This document shows, in pieces, positions 30,043 through 40,240 of a stretch of 64,000 bases of DNA. Numbering within the stretch: position 1 is the first letter of the stretch; the number at the start of each line of letters is the position of its first letter. A program made the position numbers and the translations under genes. The notes under the pieces are model-generated. The model ran no database searches, had not been told where the DNA came from, and saw nothing but the letters and a program-made list of their open reading frames with translations. Source of the DNA: Acidobacteriota bacterium (GTDB lineage Bacteria; Acidobacteriota; Aminicenantia; Aminicenantales; Saccharicenantaceae); NCBI GenBank assembly GCA_039683095.1, contig JBDKSB010000012.1, forward strand, positions 714,293-778,292, written 5' to 3'.

Positions 30043-30339
30043 ATGTTCGTGCGCATGACGACGCTGATGTTCCATGCCGACAGGGCCGACGAAGGGATCC
30101 GCCTCTTCGAACAGAGCGTCGTCCCCGCGGCCAGGGCCCAGAAGGGCTTCCGGGGGGTCTATCTCCTGGCCGACCGGCCGGCCGGCCGCTGCATCGCCCT
30201 GACCTTCTGGGACGACGAGGCCTCGGCCGTGGCCAACGAGGAGAACCGCTACTACCAGGAACAGCTGGTCAAGTTCATGCCGCTCTTCACCTCGGCGCCC
30301 GTCCGCGAGGGTTACGAGGTCGTCGTCGAATCCCGTTAA
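30043..30339 (+). CDS. Small ABM-like (antibiotic biosynthesis monooxygenase fold) protein
   Basis: The 98-residue dimeric alpha/beta-barrel type protein resembles the ABM/Dabb superfamily: MFVRMTTLMFHADRADEG, the helix with VPAARAQKGFRGVYLL, and FWDDEASAVANEE. Proteins of this fold include quinol monooxygenases and heme-degrading enzymes, but many have no known activity. The start is set at ATG 30043 because of the strong ribosome site AAGGGGGG. Starting at 29956 would add 29 residues of low-similarity sequence. It is monocistronic, ending just before a palindromic repeat. Confidence 0.7.
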   Translation: MFVRMTTLMFHADRADEGIRLFEQSVVPAARAQKGFRGVYLLADRPAGRCIALTFWDDEASAVANEENRYYQEQLVKFMPLFTSAPVREGYEVVVESR

Positions 30340-30399
30340 CGGAATTCGGGGACATGACCCTTTTCTCTTGAAAAGGGATCGTGTCCCCCTAGAATTCCG
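30340..30399. repeat. Palindromic intergenic repeat, copy A (REP-like)
   Basis: A long imperfect palindrome: CGGAATTC and GGGGACA on the left pair with TGTCCCC and GAATTCCG on the right. The inner stem is CCCTTTTC (30358-30365) / GAAAAGGG (30370-30377) with a four-base loop. It starts at the stop of the ABM gene and could also serve as a terminator. It shares GAATTC and GGGGACA modules with the copy at 47451-47498. Confidence 0.7.
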
Positions 30400-30411
30400 A
30401 ATGCCGCGATG

Positions 30412-30440
30412 TTTACTGACGCCTTCATCTGTGCTATAAA
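30412..30440 (+). promoter_or_regulatory. Promoter of the M50 protease-scpA-scpB operon
   Basis: TTTACT (30412-30417), 17 bases, TATAAA (30435-30440). The leader to the ATG at 30458 is about 11 bases and contains no Shine-Dalgarno-like purine stretch. Confidence 0.55.
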
Positions 30441-30457
30441 TAGTCTTCTTTAACCAC

Positions 30458-31102
30458 ATGGATATCCGATTCACCCTCGTCCAAGCCTTCGTTATCTTCT
30501 TCGCCATCACGGTGCATGAAGCGGCCCACGCCTGGATGGCCAACAAGCTGGGCGATCCGACGGCCGCCGCCCTGGGCCGGGCCTCGCTCAACCCGCTGGT
30601 CCACATCGATCTCTTCGGCACGATCATCTTCCCGCTCCTCCTCATCCTCCTCAAGCAGCCCGTGTTCGGCTGGGCCAAGCCGGTGCCCTACAATCCCAAC
30701 AACCTGCGCCACCCCCGCCGGGGCGGCCTGTGGATCTCCCTGGCCGGCCCCATGGCCAACGTCGCCACGGCGACGGCCGCCGTGCTTCTCTATCGGCTCC
30801 TGAAGGCCGTCGGCGCCAACGCGCCCATCTCGTCGATGTGGAGCAAACCCCTGAGCGGCCTCGTCGTCATCCTGTTCGTGACGGCCCTGATCAATCTATC
30901 GCTGGCCATCTTCAACCTCATCCCCATCCCGCCGCTCGACGGCAGCGGCATCCTGGCCGGGCTGCTCTCGGACCGGGCCGCGGAGCGGTACGAACGGCTC
31001 CGGCCCTACGGCTTCCTGCTCCTCATCGTGCTGATGTACACGAACATCCTGAACGCCGTGTTCGCGCCCGTCCAGAACCTCATCCTCAGGCTCTTTTCCT
31101 AG
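30458..31102 (+). CDS. M50-family site-2 protease-like membrane metalloprotease
   Basis: The 214-residue polytopic protein has HEAAH (His20, Glu21, His24) in the first membrane helix and PPLDGSGIL in a later helix, giving the complete M50 zinc site. It is the short, PDZ-free form (about 210 residues) that is repeatedly found directly upstream of scpA-scpB in bacterial genomes. Substrates of this subgroup are not known. It is separated from scpA by one base, so the three genes form an operon. Its short leader lacks a ribosome binding site. Confidence 0.9.
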   Translation: MDIRFTLVQAFVIFFAITVHEAAHAWMANKLGDPTAAALGRASLNPLVHIDLFGTIIFPLLLILLKQPVFGWAKPVPYNPNNLRHPRRGGLWISLAGPMANVATATAAVLLYRLLKAVGANAPISSMWSKPLSGLVVILFVTALINLSLAIFNLIPIPPLDGSGILAGLLSDRAAERYERLRPYGFLLLIVLMYTNILNAVFAPVQNLILRLFS

Positions 31103-31103
31103 C

Positions 31104-31968
<865 letters not shown>

Positions 31969-31976
<8 letters not shown>

Positions 31977-32517
31977 CGACCTCAAAGCCCTCGTCGAAGC
32001 CCTGATCTTCGTCTCCCAGGAGCCGGTGACCATAGAGCGGCTCCAGGCCGTGCTCGAAGGCGCCTCCGCCGATGACATCCAGGCCGCCGTCGAGGCCCTG
32101 GCCGCGGAATGCGAAGCCGAGGGGCGGGGCGTCCGCGTCATCCGGGCCGGCGGCGGCTGGCTCTTCGCCACCAAGCCGGCCCACGACCACGAGGTCCGCC
32201 GCCTGCTCCAGATCGAGCGCAAGAACCGGCTGTCCTCGGCCGGCCTCGAGACCCTGGCCGCCATCGCCTACCACCAGCCGGTGACCCAGTCCGAGATCTC
32301 GGCCATCCGCGGCGTCGACACGACCGGGTCGCTGAAGACGCTGCTCGAGAAGAAGCTGATCAAGATCGTCGGCCGGAAGAAGGCGCCGGGCAATCCCCTC
32401 GTCTACCGGACCTCCGACGAGTTCCTGCTTTACCTGGGGCTCAACAGCCTCGACGAGCTCCCCTCCGAGGCGGAGATCGCCAAGATCCTCGAACAGGAGA
32501 AGGCCGTCGAGGCCTAG
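31969..32517 (+). CDS. scpB: Segregation and condensation protein B
   Basis: The 182-residue tandem winged-helix protein has LKALVEALIFVSQEPVT, the central GLETLAAIAYHQPVTQSEI motif, RGVDTTGSLKTLLEKKLI and the closing YRTSDEFLLYLGL. It partners ScpA in chromosome condensation. Length is normal for the family. An inverted repeat (CTAAGT 32521-32526 / ACTTAG 32542-32547) right after the stop may help end this transcript before the rpsA promoter. Confidence 0.95.
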
Positions 32518-32549
32518 CCCCTAAGTGTCGGCCCCATTTGGACTTAGAG

Positions 32550-32578
32550 TTGACAACGAGGCGTTTCTTCGATAGGAT
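32550..32578 (+). promoter_or_regulatory. Strong promoter of rpsA
   Basis: A perfect TTGACA (32550-32555), 17-base spacer and TAGGAT (32573-32578, 4/6). The leader is about 60 bases and ends with the ribosome site AGGAG ahead of the rpsA ATG at 32645. Confidence 0.65.
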
Positions 32579-32644
32579 GGGTCTTCCGTTCCGGGCCCTT
32601 CCCTGAGGGATGTCCCCGCATCTTCATATCAGGAGCTTTGCGTC

Positions 32645-34396
32645 ATGACCGAGCCGAACAAGCAGCCAGAGCGGGACGATGCCAAGATGTCGTCCGAAGA
32701 CTACGAGCACCTGCTCGACCGCTACGAGTACAGCACGAAGGAGATCACGCTGGGGAAGGTCCTCAAGGGCCGCGTCATCAAGCGCACCCCGACCCACGTC
32801 CTCGTCGACGTCGGGTTCAAGACCGAGGGCCTCATCCCCAACGAGGATTTCACCGACCCCGCCGCCCTGGAGGCCCTCGAGCCCGGCAGCGAGGTCGAGA
32901 CCATGCTCGAGAAGACCGACCTCAAGGACGGCTATCTCGTCCTGTCCAAGAAGAAAGCCGACGCTGTCAGGGCCATCGAGACCCTGGACCAGGCCTTCGA
33001 GCACGGCCTGATCGTCAGCGGCACGGTCGTCGAGCGGACACGAGGCGGCTTCCACGTCGACGTCGGCCTGCCGGCCTTCCTGCCCGAGTCCCACGCCGAT
33101 CTCCGTCCGGTCAAGGACCCCGCGGCCCTGATCGGCCAGACGTTCAGGTTCCGGGTCATCAAATTCGACCGCAAGACCGAGAACGCGGTCCTGTCGCGCA
33201 AGCTCGTCCTCCAGGAAGAGCGGGAGAAGCGGAAAAAGGCCGTCTTCGGCAGCCTGGTCAAGGGCGAGAAGGTCGCGGGCCGGGTCAAGTCCCTGACCAA
33301 TTTCGGCGCCTTCATCGACCTCGGCGGCATCGAGGGCCTGCTCCACGTCTCCGACATCTCCTGGGGCAAGGGCATCCGCCCCTCCGACTACCTGGCCCTC
33401 GGCCAGGAGGTCGAGGTCGTCGTCCTGGACTTCAACGAGAAGACCGAGAAGATCTCCCTCGGCCTCAAGCAGCTGACGCCCGATCCCTGGGCCACCATCG
33501 CCGAGAAGTACCAGGCCGGCCAGAAGATCGCCGGCAAGGTCTCCAGCCTGACCGACTTCGGCGCCTTCGTCGAGCTCGAGAAGGGCGTCGAGGGCCTGGT
33601 CCACATCTCCGACCTGACCTGGTCGCGCAAGCTCGTCCACCCCAAGAAGGTCCTGACCCCGGGCCAGGAGGTCGTGGTCACCGTCCTCGACGTCAACCCC
33701 CAGACCAAGCGCATCTCCCTCGGGCTCAAGCAGGCCTCACCCCACCCGCTCGAGACCTTCCGCCAGCAGCACGGCGTCGGCTCCCGGGTCAAGGGCACGG
33801 TCACCAGCCTGACCGACTTCGGCGCCTTCGTCGAGGTCGAGAAGGGGATCGAGGGCCTGGTCCACATCTCCGACATCAGCTGGGAGAAGATCAAGCATCC
33901 ATCCGAGAAGCTCCAGCTCGGCCAGGAGACCGAGGCCATCGTCCTGAACATCGACGTCGACAAGCAGAAGGTCTCCCTGGGCATGAAGCAGCTCGAGGGG
34001 GACATCTGGGAGGAGTTCTTCACCCGGCAGAAGATCGGCGACATCGTCAACGTCAAGATCGTCCGCCTGACGGACTTCGGGGCCTTCGTCGAGATCGTCC
34101 CGGGCATCGAGGGCGTCGTCTTCACGGCCGAGCTCGACGAGAAGAAGCTCGAGAAACCCTCCGACATGTTCGCCGTCGGCGACGAGCGCAACGCCAAGAT
34201 CGTCAAGATGAACCCCAAGGCCAGGAAGATCTCGCTGAGCTTCAAGCAGGCCCAGTACGACCTTCAGAAGCAGGAGTTCCAGCGGTTCATGGAATCCCAG
34301 AACGATCGCATGACCTTCGGCGATATCATGAGGGACCAGCTGAAGGGCTTCAAGGCCCCGAAGAAGAGGGCCAAAAAGGAGGACTCCCATGATTAA
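32645..34396 (+). CDS. rpsA: 30S ribosomal protein S1
   Basis: The 583-residue protein has six S1 RNA-binding domains (roughly 36-104, 121-188, 206-276, 293-363, 380-450, 467-536). The last four show the clear pattern SLTxFGAFVEL...GIEGLVHISD. Repeats four and five are nearly identical to each other. S1 recruits mRNAs to the 30S subunit and is needed for many leaders with weak Shine-Dalgarno sites, relevant because several leaders here are very short. It has its own promoter and overlaps the HU gene by eight bases. Confidence 0.97.
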   Translation: MTEPNKQPERDDAKMSSEDYEHLLDRYEYSTKEITLGKVLKGRVIKRTPTHVLVDVGFKTEGLIPNEDFTDPAALEALEPGSEVETMLEKTDLKDGYLVLSKKKADAVRAIETLDQAFEHGLIVSGTVVERTRGGFHVDVGLPAFLPESHADLRPVKDPAALIGQTFRFRVIKFDRKTENAVLSRKLVLQEEREKRKKAVFGSLVKGEKVAGRVKSLTNFGAFIDLGGIEGLLHVSDISWGKGIRPSDYLALGQEVEVVVLDFNEKTEKISLGLKQLTPDPWATIAEKYQAGQKIAGKVSSLTDFGAFVELEKGVEGLVHISDLTWSRKLVHPKKVLTPGQEVVVTVLDVNPQTKRISLGLKQASPHPLETFRQQHGVGSRVKGTVTSLTDFGAFVEVEKGIEGLVHISDISWEKIKHPSEKLQLGQETEAIVLNIDVDKQKVSLGMKQLEGDIWEEFFTRQKIGDIVNVKIVRLTDFGAFVEIVPGIEGVVFTAELDEKKLEKPSDMFAVGDERNAKIVKMNPKARKISLSFKQAQYDLQKQEFQRFMESQNDRMTFGDIMRDQLKGFKAPKKRAKKEDSHD

Positions 34397-34664
34397 GGCG
34401 GACCTGACCAACAAGATCTCCCAGGAGCTGAGCATTCCGAAGCAGGAAGCCGAGGAGGGCGTCAACCTGTTCTTCGAGACCATCCGCGAGGCCATCCTGC
34501 GCGGCGAGGAGATCGAGATCCGCGGCTTCGGCAGCTTCCGCTTCCGCAAGCGCACCTCCCGGGCCGGGCGCAATCCCCGGACCGGCGAGCCGGTCAAGGT
34601 CCCGCCGAAGAAGGTCCTCTATTTCAAGCCGAGCAAGCTCCTCAAGGAGCTGATCAACAAGTAA
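34389..34664 (+). CDS. HU/IHF-family DNA-binding protein
   Basis: The 91-residue histone-like protein has the family signature GFGSFRFRKRTSRAGRNPRTGEPV, cut here into GFGSFRFRKR and GRNPRTGEPV, and the C-terminal YFKPSKLLKELIN. The rpsA-HU/IHF order matches the rpsA-ihfB pair of proteobacteria, suggesting the beta-type IHF/HU. Sequence alone does not separate HU from IHF. Its ATG lies inside the end of rpsA and its stop overlaps the HIT gene start by one base (TAATG). Confidence 0.95.
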   Translation: MIKADLTNKISQELSIPKQEAEEGVNLFFETIREAILRGEEIEIRGFGSFRFRKRTSRAGRNPRTGEPVKVPPKKVLYFKPSKLLKELINK

Positions 34665-35167
34665 TGCGCTACATCTCCGCTCCCTGGAGGGCCGACTACG
34701 TCCGCCAGGCCGCCGCAGTGAAGGGCTGCATCTTCTGCGAGGCCCTGAAGGGCCGCGACGACCGGGCGGCGGGCGTGCTCCTGCGCGGCCGGCGCAACTT
34801 CGTCATGCTCAACCGCTACCCCTACAATCCCGGGCACCTCATGATCGCCCCCAAGCGGCACCTGGCGGACTACGCCGAGGCCGGGCCGGCGGAGCGGGCC
34901 GAGATGGCCGAGCTCCAGCGGACGGCCCTGCTCGTCCTGCGCCGGGCCTACGGGCCCCAGGGCTTCAACGCCGGGATGAACCTCGGCGCCAGCGCCGGGG
35001 CGGGGGTGGCCGGGCACTACCATCTCCACGTCGTCCCCCGCTGGACGGGGGACTCCAATTTCATGCCCCTCATCGGGGGCACGCGGGTCTTCATCGAGGA
35101 CCTGGAAACGACCTATCGGAAACTGCGTCCGCTTTTCGACGAAGAGCGGCGACGCCGTTCGAGGTGA
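34664..35167 (+). CDS. HIT-family hydrolase (Ap4A phosphorylase-like)
   Basis: The 167-residue histidine-triad protein has an N-terminal CIFCEAL zinc-like pair, NRYPYNPGHLMIAPKRH and the catalytic triad HYHLHVVPRW. The extended N- and C-termini (ending IEDLETTYRKLRPLF) place it in the bacterial AP4A phosphorylase-like branch of HIT proteins. These cleave or phosphorolyse dinucleoside polyphosphates or nucleotidyl adducts. It is translationally coupled to the HU gene. Confidence 0.9.
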   Translation: MRYISAPWRADYVRQAAAVKGCIFCEALKGRDDRAAGVLLRGRRNFVMLNRYPYNPGHLMIAPKRHLADYAEAGPAERAEMAELQRTALLVLRRAYGPQGFNAGMNLGASAGAGVAGHYHLHVVPRWTGDSNFMPLIGGTRVFIEDLETTYRKLRPLFDEERRRRSR

Positions 35168-35171
35168 TGCC

Positions 35172-37106
35172 ATGCTGAAAACCATGAGACGCAACGTCAA
35201 ATCGCTCAAGTTCGTCCTCTGGGTCCTGGTCGCCGTGTTCGTGGTGGCCATCTTCGCCATCTGGGGCGGCGCCGGACGGTTGGGCGAAAGGAGTCGGGCC
35301 GATACGCTGGCCACCGTCGGCGGGGCCAATATCTCCTCCGACGAGTTCTACCAGGCCCTGCGCCAGCGGCTCGAGGCCATCCGGAAGCAGCTGGGCGGCG
35401 GCGAGCTCAACGCCGGCCTCATCCAGCAGCTCGGCGTGCCGCAGCAGACCCTGGAGCAGCTCGTCCAGCAGCGTCTCCTGCTCGAGATCGCCTCGGATAT
35501 GGGCCTGAAGGCCTCGGACACCGAGGTCCGGGCCAAGATCATGTCCTTCCCCGGGCTGCAGCTGGACGGCAAGTTCGTCGGCTTCGAGAACTACAAGCGC
35601 GCCCTCGAGTACAACCACATCCAGCTGGCCGAGTTCGAGTCCAGCATCCGCCAGGAAGTCCTCATGAGCAAGGTCGTCGAGTCCCTGACGGCGGGCCTTT
35701 TCGTCACCGACGAGGAGGTCTGGGGTTCCTACAGCAAGCAGAACGATTCGGCCAAGATCGAGTATCTCGTGGCCGAGACCGCCAAGGCCGAGCCCCCGGC
35801 GGCGCCGGGCGAGGCCCAGATCCGGGCCCGCTACGACCGGAACGCCGCGGCCTACAAGGTCCCCGAGAAGCGGACGGCGGACTACGTCGTCCTGCGGACC
35901 GCGGACCTCAGGAAGGAGGTCGCGGTGAAGGACGACGAGATCGACAAGTACTACCGCGACAACACGGCCCAGTTCCAGGAGCCCGAGACGGTCAAGGCCA
36001 GCCGCATCTGGCTGCCGTTCGGCGCGACCGACAAGGACAAGGTCCTGGCCCAGGCCGGCGACGTTCGGAAGCGCGCGGCCGGCGGCGAGGACTTCGCCGC
36101 CCTGGCCCGGGCCTTCTCCAAGGACGACAAGGCGGCGGCGGGCGGCGACTGGGGAGCCTACGACTGGAAGTCCCTGTCCGCCCCAGAGACCGAGGCCGTC
36201 GGCAAGCTCGAGGCCGGGGCCGTCTCCGTCGTGGTCGAGGCCGAGGCCGGGGCCGCGATCTTCAAGGTTACGGAAAAGAGGCCGGCCGTCACCAAGGCCC
36301 TGGCCGAGGTCAAGACGGCGATCAAGGGCATCCTCGAGGAGGAAAAGGCCCGGACCCTGGTGGCCGGGCGCATCCAGCAGCTGGAGAAGTCGGCCCGCAA
36401 GGAGAAGAGCCTCGACGTCGCGGCCCAGAAGATGGGGCTCAAGCCGGCCTCGACCGGCGCCCTCAAGCGCGGCGACCCGCTCGGCGACTTCGACACGACC
36501 GGCGCCGTCAGCTCGGCCCTCTTCGGGCTCAAGGACAGGGAGATCTCCGCCCCGATCCCAACCTACGCCGGCGAAGCCCTGGCCGAGCTCAAGGCCGTCG
36601 AGACGGAGCGGCCGGCCAGGTTCGAGGAGGTCCGCGACGAGGTGGCCAAGGAGATGACCGACGAGCTCAAGAAGACCGCGGCCCTGGCCCGGCTCCGCGA
36701 GCTCCGGGCCGGGCTCAAGGACGATTGGCACCTCGAGGCCCCCAAGCTCAAGCTCGAGTACAAGTCGGTCGACGCCCACAAGAGGGAGCAGTACCTGAGC
36801 CTGGTCGGCGAGCGGCCCGAGATCGACGCCCTGCTCTTCAGCCTGCCGCTCAGGCAGACGAGCGAGCCGGCGGCCGTCGACGAGGGCTACGCCCTGTTCC
36901 GCGTCCTCGAGCGCAAGGAAGCGACCAGGGAGGAGTTCGAGAAGGTCAAGGCCTCCGAACGCGATACGCTCCTCGGCGACAAGAAGAACCGCTTCCTGAT
37001 GGCCTACATGACCAAGGCCCGCGAGGAGAAGAAGGTCAAGATCAACGCCGAAGCCTACCAGCGGCTGAGCCAGGAGGTCCTGTCGAGGTACTCCGGCCAG
37101 TCATAA
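35172..37106 (+). CDS. PpiD/SurA-like periplasmic folding factor, membrane-anchored
   Basis: The 644-residue protein has one N-terminal membrane helix (FVLWVLVAVFVVAIFAIW, about 14-31) and a SurA-like chaperone region (about 45-200). A parvulin-type peptidyl-prolyl isomerase domain lies near 235-345 (KASRIWLPFG, DFAALARAFSKD, GGDWG). A long C-terminal region repeats the chaperone/isomerase pattern. This is the PpiD arrangement: an inner-membrane anchor with periplasmic chaperone. It starts four bases after the HIT gene. The exact residue boundaries are by eye. Confidence 0.88.
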   Translation: MLKTMRRNVKSLKFVLWVLVAVFVVAIFAIWGGAGRLGERSRADTLATVGGANISSDEFYQALRQRLEAIRKQLGGGELNAGLIQQLGVPQQTLEQLVQQRLLLEIASDMGLKASDTEVRAKIMSFPGLQLDGKFVGFENYKRALEYNHIQLAEFESSIRQEVLMSKVVESLTAGLFVTDEEVWGSYSKQNDSAKIEYLVAETAKAEPPAAPGEAQIRARYDRNAAAYKVPEKRTADYVVLRTADLRKEVAVKDDEIDKYYRDNTAQFQEPETVKASRIWLPFGATDKDKVLAQAGDVRKRAAGGEDFAALARAFSKDDKAAAGGDWGAYDWKSLSAPETEAVGKLEAGAVSVVVEAEAGAAIFKVTEKRPAVTKALAEVKTAIKGILEEEKARTLVAGRIQQLEKSARKEKSLDVAAQKMGLKPASTGALKRGDPLGDFDTTGAVSSALFGLKDREISAPIPTYAGEALAELKAVETERPARFEEVRDEVAKEMTDELKKTAALARLRELRAGLKDDWHLEAPKLKLEYKSVDAHKREQYLSLVGERPEIDALLFSLPLRQTSEPAAVDEGYALFRVLERKEATREEFEKVKASERDTLLGDKKNRFLMAYMTKAREEKKVKINAEAYQRLSQEVLSRYSGQS

Positions 37107-37160
37107 GCCTGCCGGCCCGGGCGTCAGGTCAGAACATCGACGCCGAGAAAGGAGACCGCG

Positions 37161-39164
37161 ATGGAGTCATCCCGCAAGTCCCTTCCGCCCGAGGCCTACC
37201 AGGAGCTGCCGCCCGGCCGGGCCTACGCGCCCTTCGTCCCGGCCGAGGCCAGGGTCCCCGAGGTCACCGTCCGCTCGGTGGCCTGGGGCCTGTTCATGTC
37301 CCTGTTCTTCACCTTCTCGATCGCCTATCTCGGCCTCAAGGTGGGCACGGTGCCCGAGGCCGCCATCCCCGTGGCCATCCTGGCCGTCGGCGTCGGCTAC
37401 ATGTACAAGCGTAAGAGCTCGATCCTGGAGAACGTCATCCTCCAGTCGATCGGCGCCGCGTCCGGGGCCCTCGTGGCCGGGGCCATCTTCACCATCCCGG
37501 CCCTGTACATCCTCGGCCTGCCGACGGACATCGTCAAGATCTTCCTCTCGACCTTCCTCGGCGGCTGCCTGGGCATCCTCTTCCTCATCCCCCTGCGCCG
37601 GTACTTCTGCGTCGAGCAGCACGGCAAGCTCCCCTTCCCCGAGGCCACGGCCACGACCGAGATCCTGGTCTCCGGCGAATCCGGCGGCAAGCAGGCCCGG
37701 GCCCTCATCCTCGGCGTCGCCGTCAGCGGCGTCTACGAGTTCCTGACCATCGGCGTCCGGCTCTGGAACGAGCTCATCGACTTCCGCTTCGTGCCCTTCC
37801 TCGACAGCCTGGCCGTCAAGACGAAGATGGTCTTCAAGCTCGACGCCCTGTCGGCTTTCCTCGGCCTCGGCTACGTCATCGGCCTGCGCTACAACGCGGT
37901 CATCGTGGCCGGGGGGCTGCTCTCGCACTTCGGCTTCATTCCCGCCATCTGGTTCCTCGGCCAGCACATCCCCGGGGCCGTCTACCCCGGGACCGTGCCC
38001 ATCAGCGGGATGAGCGAAACCCAGATCTTCAGCGCCTACGTCCGGAACATCGGCATCGGGGCCATCTTCATGGCCGGCGTCCTGGGCATCATCAAGTCCA
38101 TGCCGGTCATGGTCAAGTCGTTCTCGCTCGGCTTCCGCCAGATCTTCCGGGGCCAGCGGGCCGACGAGGCCGCGGCGCCGCGGACCGACCGCGACCTGCA
38201 CATGAAGACGATCATCCTCGGCCTCCTGGCCACCGCCGCGGGGCTGTTCCTCTATTTCCTCTGGATCGCGAACCTGAAGCTGGCCGTGATCGGCGTCCTG
38301 ATCTGCCTCCTCCTGTCCTTCCTGTTCACGACCGTGGCCGCCAACGCCATCGCCATCGTCGGGACCAACCCTGTCTCGGGCATGACCCTGATCACGATCA
38401 TCCTGTCGAGCGTCATCCTGCTCGGCGCCGGGCTGTCCGGGGAGCAGGGCATGGCCGTCGCCCTGCTCATCGGGGCGGTCGTCTGCACGGCCCTGTCGAT
38501 CTCCGGCAGCTTCATCACCGACCTCAAGATCGGCTACTGGCTCGGGGCCACGCCCCGCAACCAGGAGCGGTTCAAGTTCGCCGGCGTCCTCGTCTCGGCT
38601 TTGACGGTGGGCGTCGCCATAGCCCTCCTGGACAAGGCTTTCTCCTTCCAGAGCGGGGCCCTGGCCGCGCCCCAGGCCAACCTCATGGCCTCGGTCATCA
38701 AGTCGATGATGTCCCGCGAGCCGGTGACCTGGCTCCTCTACGGCATCGGCGCCTCCGTGGCCCTGGTCGCCGAGCTGGCCAAGGTGCCGCCGCTGGCCTT
38801 CGCCCTGGGCATGTACCTGCCCCTGCCGCTGACGACGCCGCTCCTCGTGGGCGGGTTCCTCTCGCACCTGGTCAAGAGATCGACGAAGGACAAGGAGCTG
38901 GCCGAGCGTCGCAACAACCGCGGTACGATCATCTCCTCGGGCTTCATCGCCGGCGGCGCCCTCATGGGCATCGTCCTGGCCGTCCTGAAGCTGCTCAAGG
39001 TCGACCAGGCCATCAGCCTCGGCATCCCCATGGTCCTCGAGGCCGGGCGCTGGGTCGACGGGGCGCCGCGGCCCTGGTTCGACGCCTACGGACAGATCTT
39101 CAGCCTGGCCGCGTTCGTCCTGCTGTGCGGCTTCGTCTACTGGGACGCGCGGCGGCAGAAATAA
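37161..39164 (+). CDS. OPT-family oligopeptide transporter
   Basis: The 667-residue protein has about 14-16 membrane helices and typical OPT segments: TFSIAYLGLKVGTVPEAAIPVAI, cut here into FSIAYLGLKVGTVPEA, plus KLPFPEATATTEIL and NPVSGMTLITIIL. OPT carriers take up oligopeptides, or in some branches metal chelates, by proton symport. Bacterial OPTs are generally linked to peptide use. Ribosome site AAAGGAG precedes the ATG. The following gene encodes an M29-like aminopeptidase, consistent with uptake and intracellular hydrolysis of peptides. Confidence 0.93.
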   Translation: MESSRKSLPPEAYQELPPGRAYAPFVPAEARVPEVTVRSVAWGLFMSLFFTFSIAYLGLKVGTVPEAAIPVAILAVGVGYMYKRKSSILENVILQSIGAASGALVAGAIFTIPALYILGLPTDIVKIFLSTFLGGCLGILFLIPLRRYFCVEQHGKLPFPEATATTEILVSGESGGKQARALILGVAVSGVYEFLTIGVRLWNELIDFRFVPFLDSLAVKTKMVFKLDALSAFLGLGYVIGLRYNAVIVAGGLLSHFGFIPAIWFLGQHIPGAVYPGTVPISGMSETQIFSAYVRNIGIGAIFMAGVLGIIKSMPVMVKSFSLGFRQIFRGQRADEAAAPRTDRDLHMKTIILGLLATAAGLFLYFLWIANLKLAVIGVLICLLLSFLFTTVAANAIAIVGTNPVSGMTLITIILSSVILLGAGLSGEQGMAVALLIGAVVCTALSISGSFITDLKIGYWLGATPRNQERFKFAGVLVSALTVGVAIALLDKAFSFQSGALAAPQANLMASVIKSMMSREPVTWLLYGIGASVALVAELAKVPPLAFALGMYLPLPLTTPLLVGGFLSHLVKRSTKDKELAERRNNRGTIISSGFIAGGALMGIVLAVLKLLKVDQAISLGIPMVLEAGRWVDGAPRPWFDAYGQIFSLAAFVLLCGFVYWDARRQK

Positions 39165-39206
39165 GGCGGCGGCGGCAAAAGCGCGCCGGCGCGAAGGGAG
39201 GGGACG

Positions 39207-40151
39207 ATGACGACGAACAAGCTTTACGCGGCCGCCGACCGGGCCGTCAACCAGGCGCTCCGGCTCCGGAAGGGCGAGAAGTACCTGTTGGTCACCGACA
39301 CGGCCAAGCTCGAGATCGCCGAGGCCCTGGCCCATTATGCCAGGCGGGCGGGCGCGGAGACGACGACCTACCTCATGACCGAGACCCTGCGGCCCATCAC
39401 CGGGCCGACCCGCCAGTTCAAGGAGCTCATCCGGGGAGCCGGCGCCACGACCTACCTCCTGGAGGGCCGCTTCCCGGAGAAACCCTTCCGCGGCTTCATG
39501 GTCGCCGAGGGCGCCAGGCACGGCCGCATCTGCATGATGCCGGGCATCACCCGGGACATGATGGAGCGGCTGGTGGCCATCGACTTCTCGGAGATGGCCC
39601 GCTTCACCAGGAAGGTCATGCGGGCCGTGAAGGGCGCCGCGATCGAGATCGAGAACGCGGCCGGCACGCGCATCGCCTTCAGCGTGGCGGGCCGGAGATG
39701 GGACGCCGACATCGGCGACATCTCCAGGAAGGGCGTGCACGGCAATCTGCCCGCCGGGGAATGCTTCACGGCGCCGGTCGAGGCGACCTTCACCGGGAAG
39801 ATCGTCATCGGCCTCATCGACGACAAGATGGGGCCCGGCGAGATGACGTTCAAGGAAGGCAAGCTCGTCGGCTTCAAGGGCGCCGGCGTGGCCGAGGTCA
39901 TCAGGACGGTCGGCGACGACCCGACGGCCCGCGTCATCGGCGAGTTCGGCATCGGCACGAACAAGGGCGCCCGCATCTCGCCGAACATGCTCGAGGCCGA
40001 GAAGGCCTTCGGCACGGTCCACTTCGCCATCGGCGATTCCTACGGCCTCGGCAAGAACAAGAGCAAGTTCCACTTCGACGCCCTGGTCGACAAGGTCACC
40101 ATCCGGGCCAACGGGAAGCTCATCGCCAGGAACGGCAAGTTCCTCATTTAA
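39207..40151 (+). CDS. M29-like (AmpS/PepS-like) aminopeptidase, short form
   Basis: The 314-residue protein resembles the thermophilic aminopeptidase M29 group. Candidate metal ligands are in GEFGIGTN (Glu), GTVHFAIGDS (His) and KFHFDALVDK (His, Asp), in the family order. M29 enzymes are usually about 400 residues, so this is a shortened member lacking part of the N-terminal domain. It follows the OPT transporter by 42 bases with ribosome site AGGGGAC and is probably cytoplasmic. Activity is inferred from family and neighbourhood. Confidence 0.8.
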   Translation: MTTNKLYAAADRAVNQALRLRKGEKYLLVTDTAKLEIAEALAHYARRAGAETTTYLMTETLRPITGPTRQFKELIRGAGATTYLLEGRFPEKPFRGFMVAEGARHGRICMMPGITRDMMERLVAIDFSEMARFTRKVMRAVKGAAIEIENAAGTRIAFSVAGRRWDADIGDISRKGVHGNLPAGECFTAPVEATFTGKIVIGLIDDKMGPGEMTFKEGKLVGFKGAGVAEVIRTVGDDPTARVIGEFGIGTNKGARISPNMLEAEKAFGTVHFAIGDSYGLGKNKSKFHFDALVDKVTIRANGKLIARNGKFLI

Positions 40152-40180
40152 TGGGGGAATGATACCCGTTTCCCATTTTT
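40150..40180 (+). terminator. Intrinsic terminator after the M29-like gene
   Basis: AATGGG (40150-40155) with GAA pairs with TTCCCATT (up to 40177), followed by a T run (40176-40180). The left arm overlaps the TAA stop. A second weaker hairpin with a T-rich tail lies at 40188-40210. Confidence 0.6.
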
Positions 40181-40240
40181 CCCGGGCCCCGTCGGGACGG
40201 GCTCTCTTTTCGTGACCGCCCCCGTGGACCCGGGCATCGC

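Noticed and set aside
37167-40073. Very long open frames antisense to clear genes (for example 37167-40073 minus, 42475-45459 minus, 3240-5558 plus)
   Set aside because: They oppose well-supported genes, have no domain or signal sequence, and show the repetitive Gly/Arg/Asp/Leu composition expected from GC-rich codons read on the other strand.
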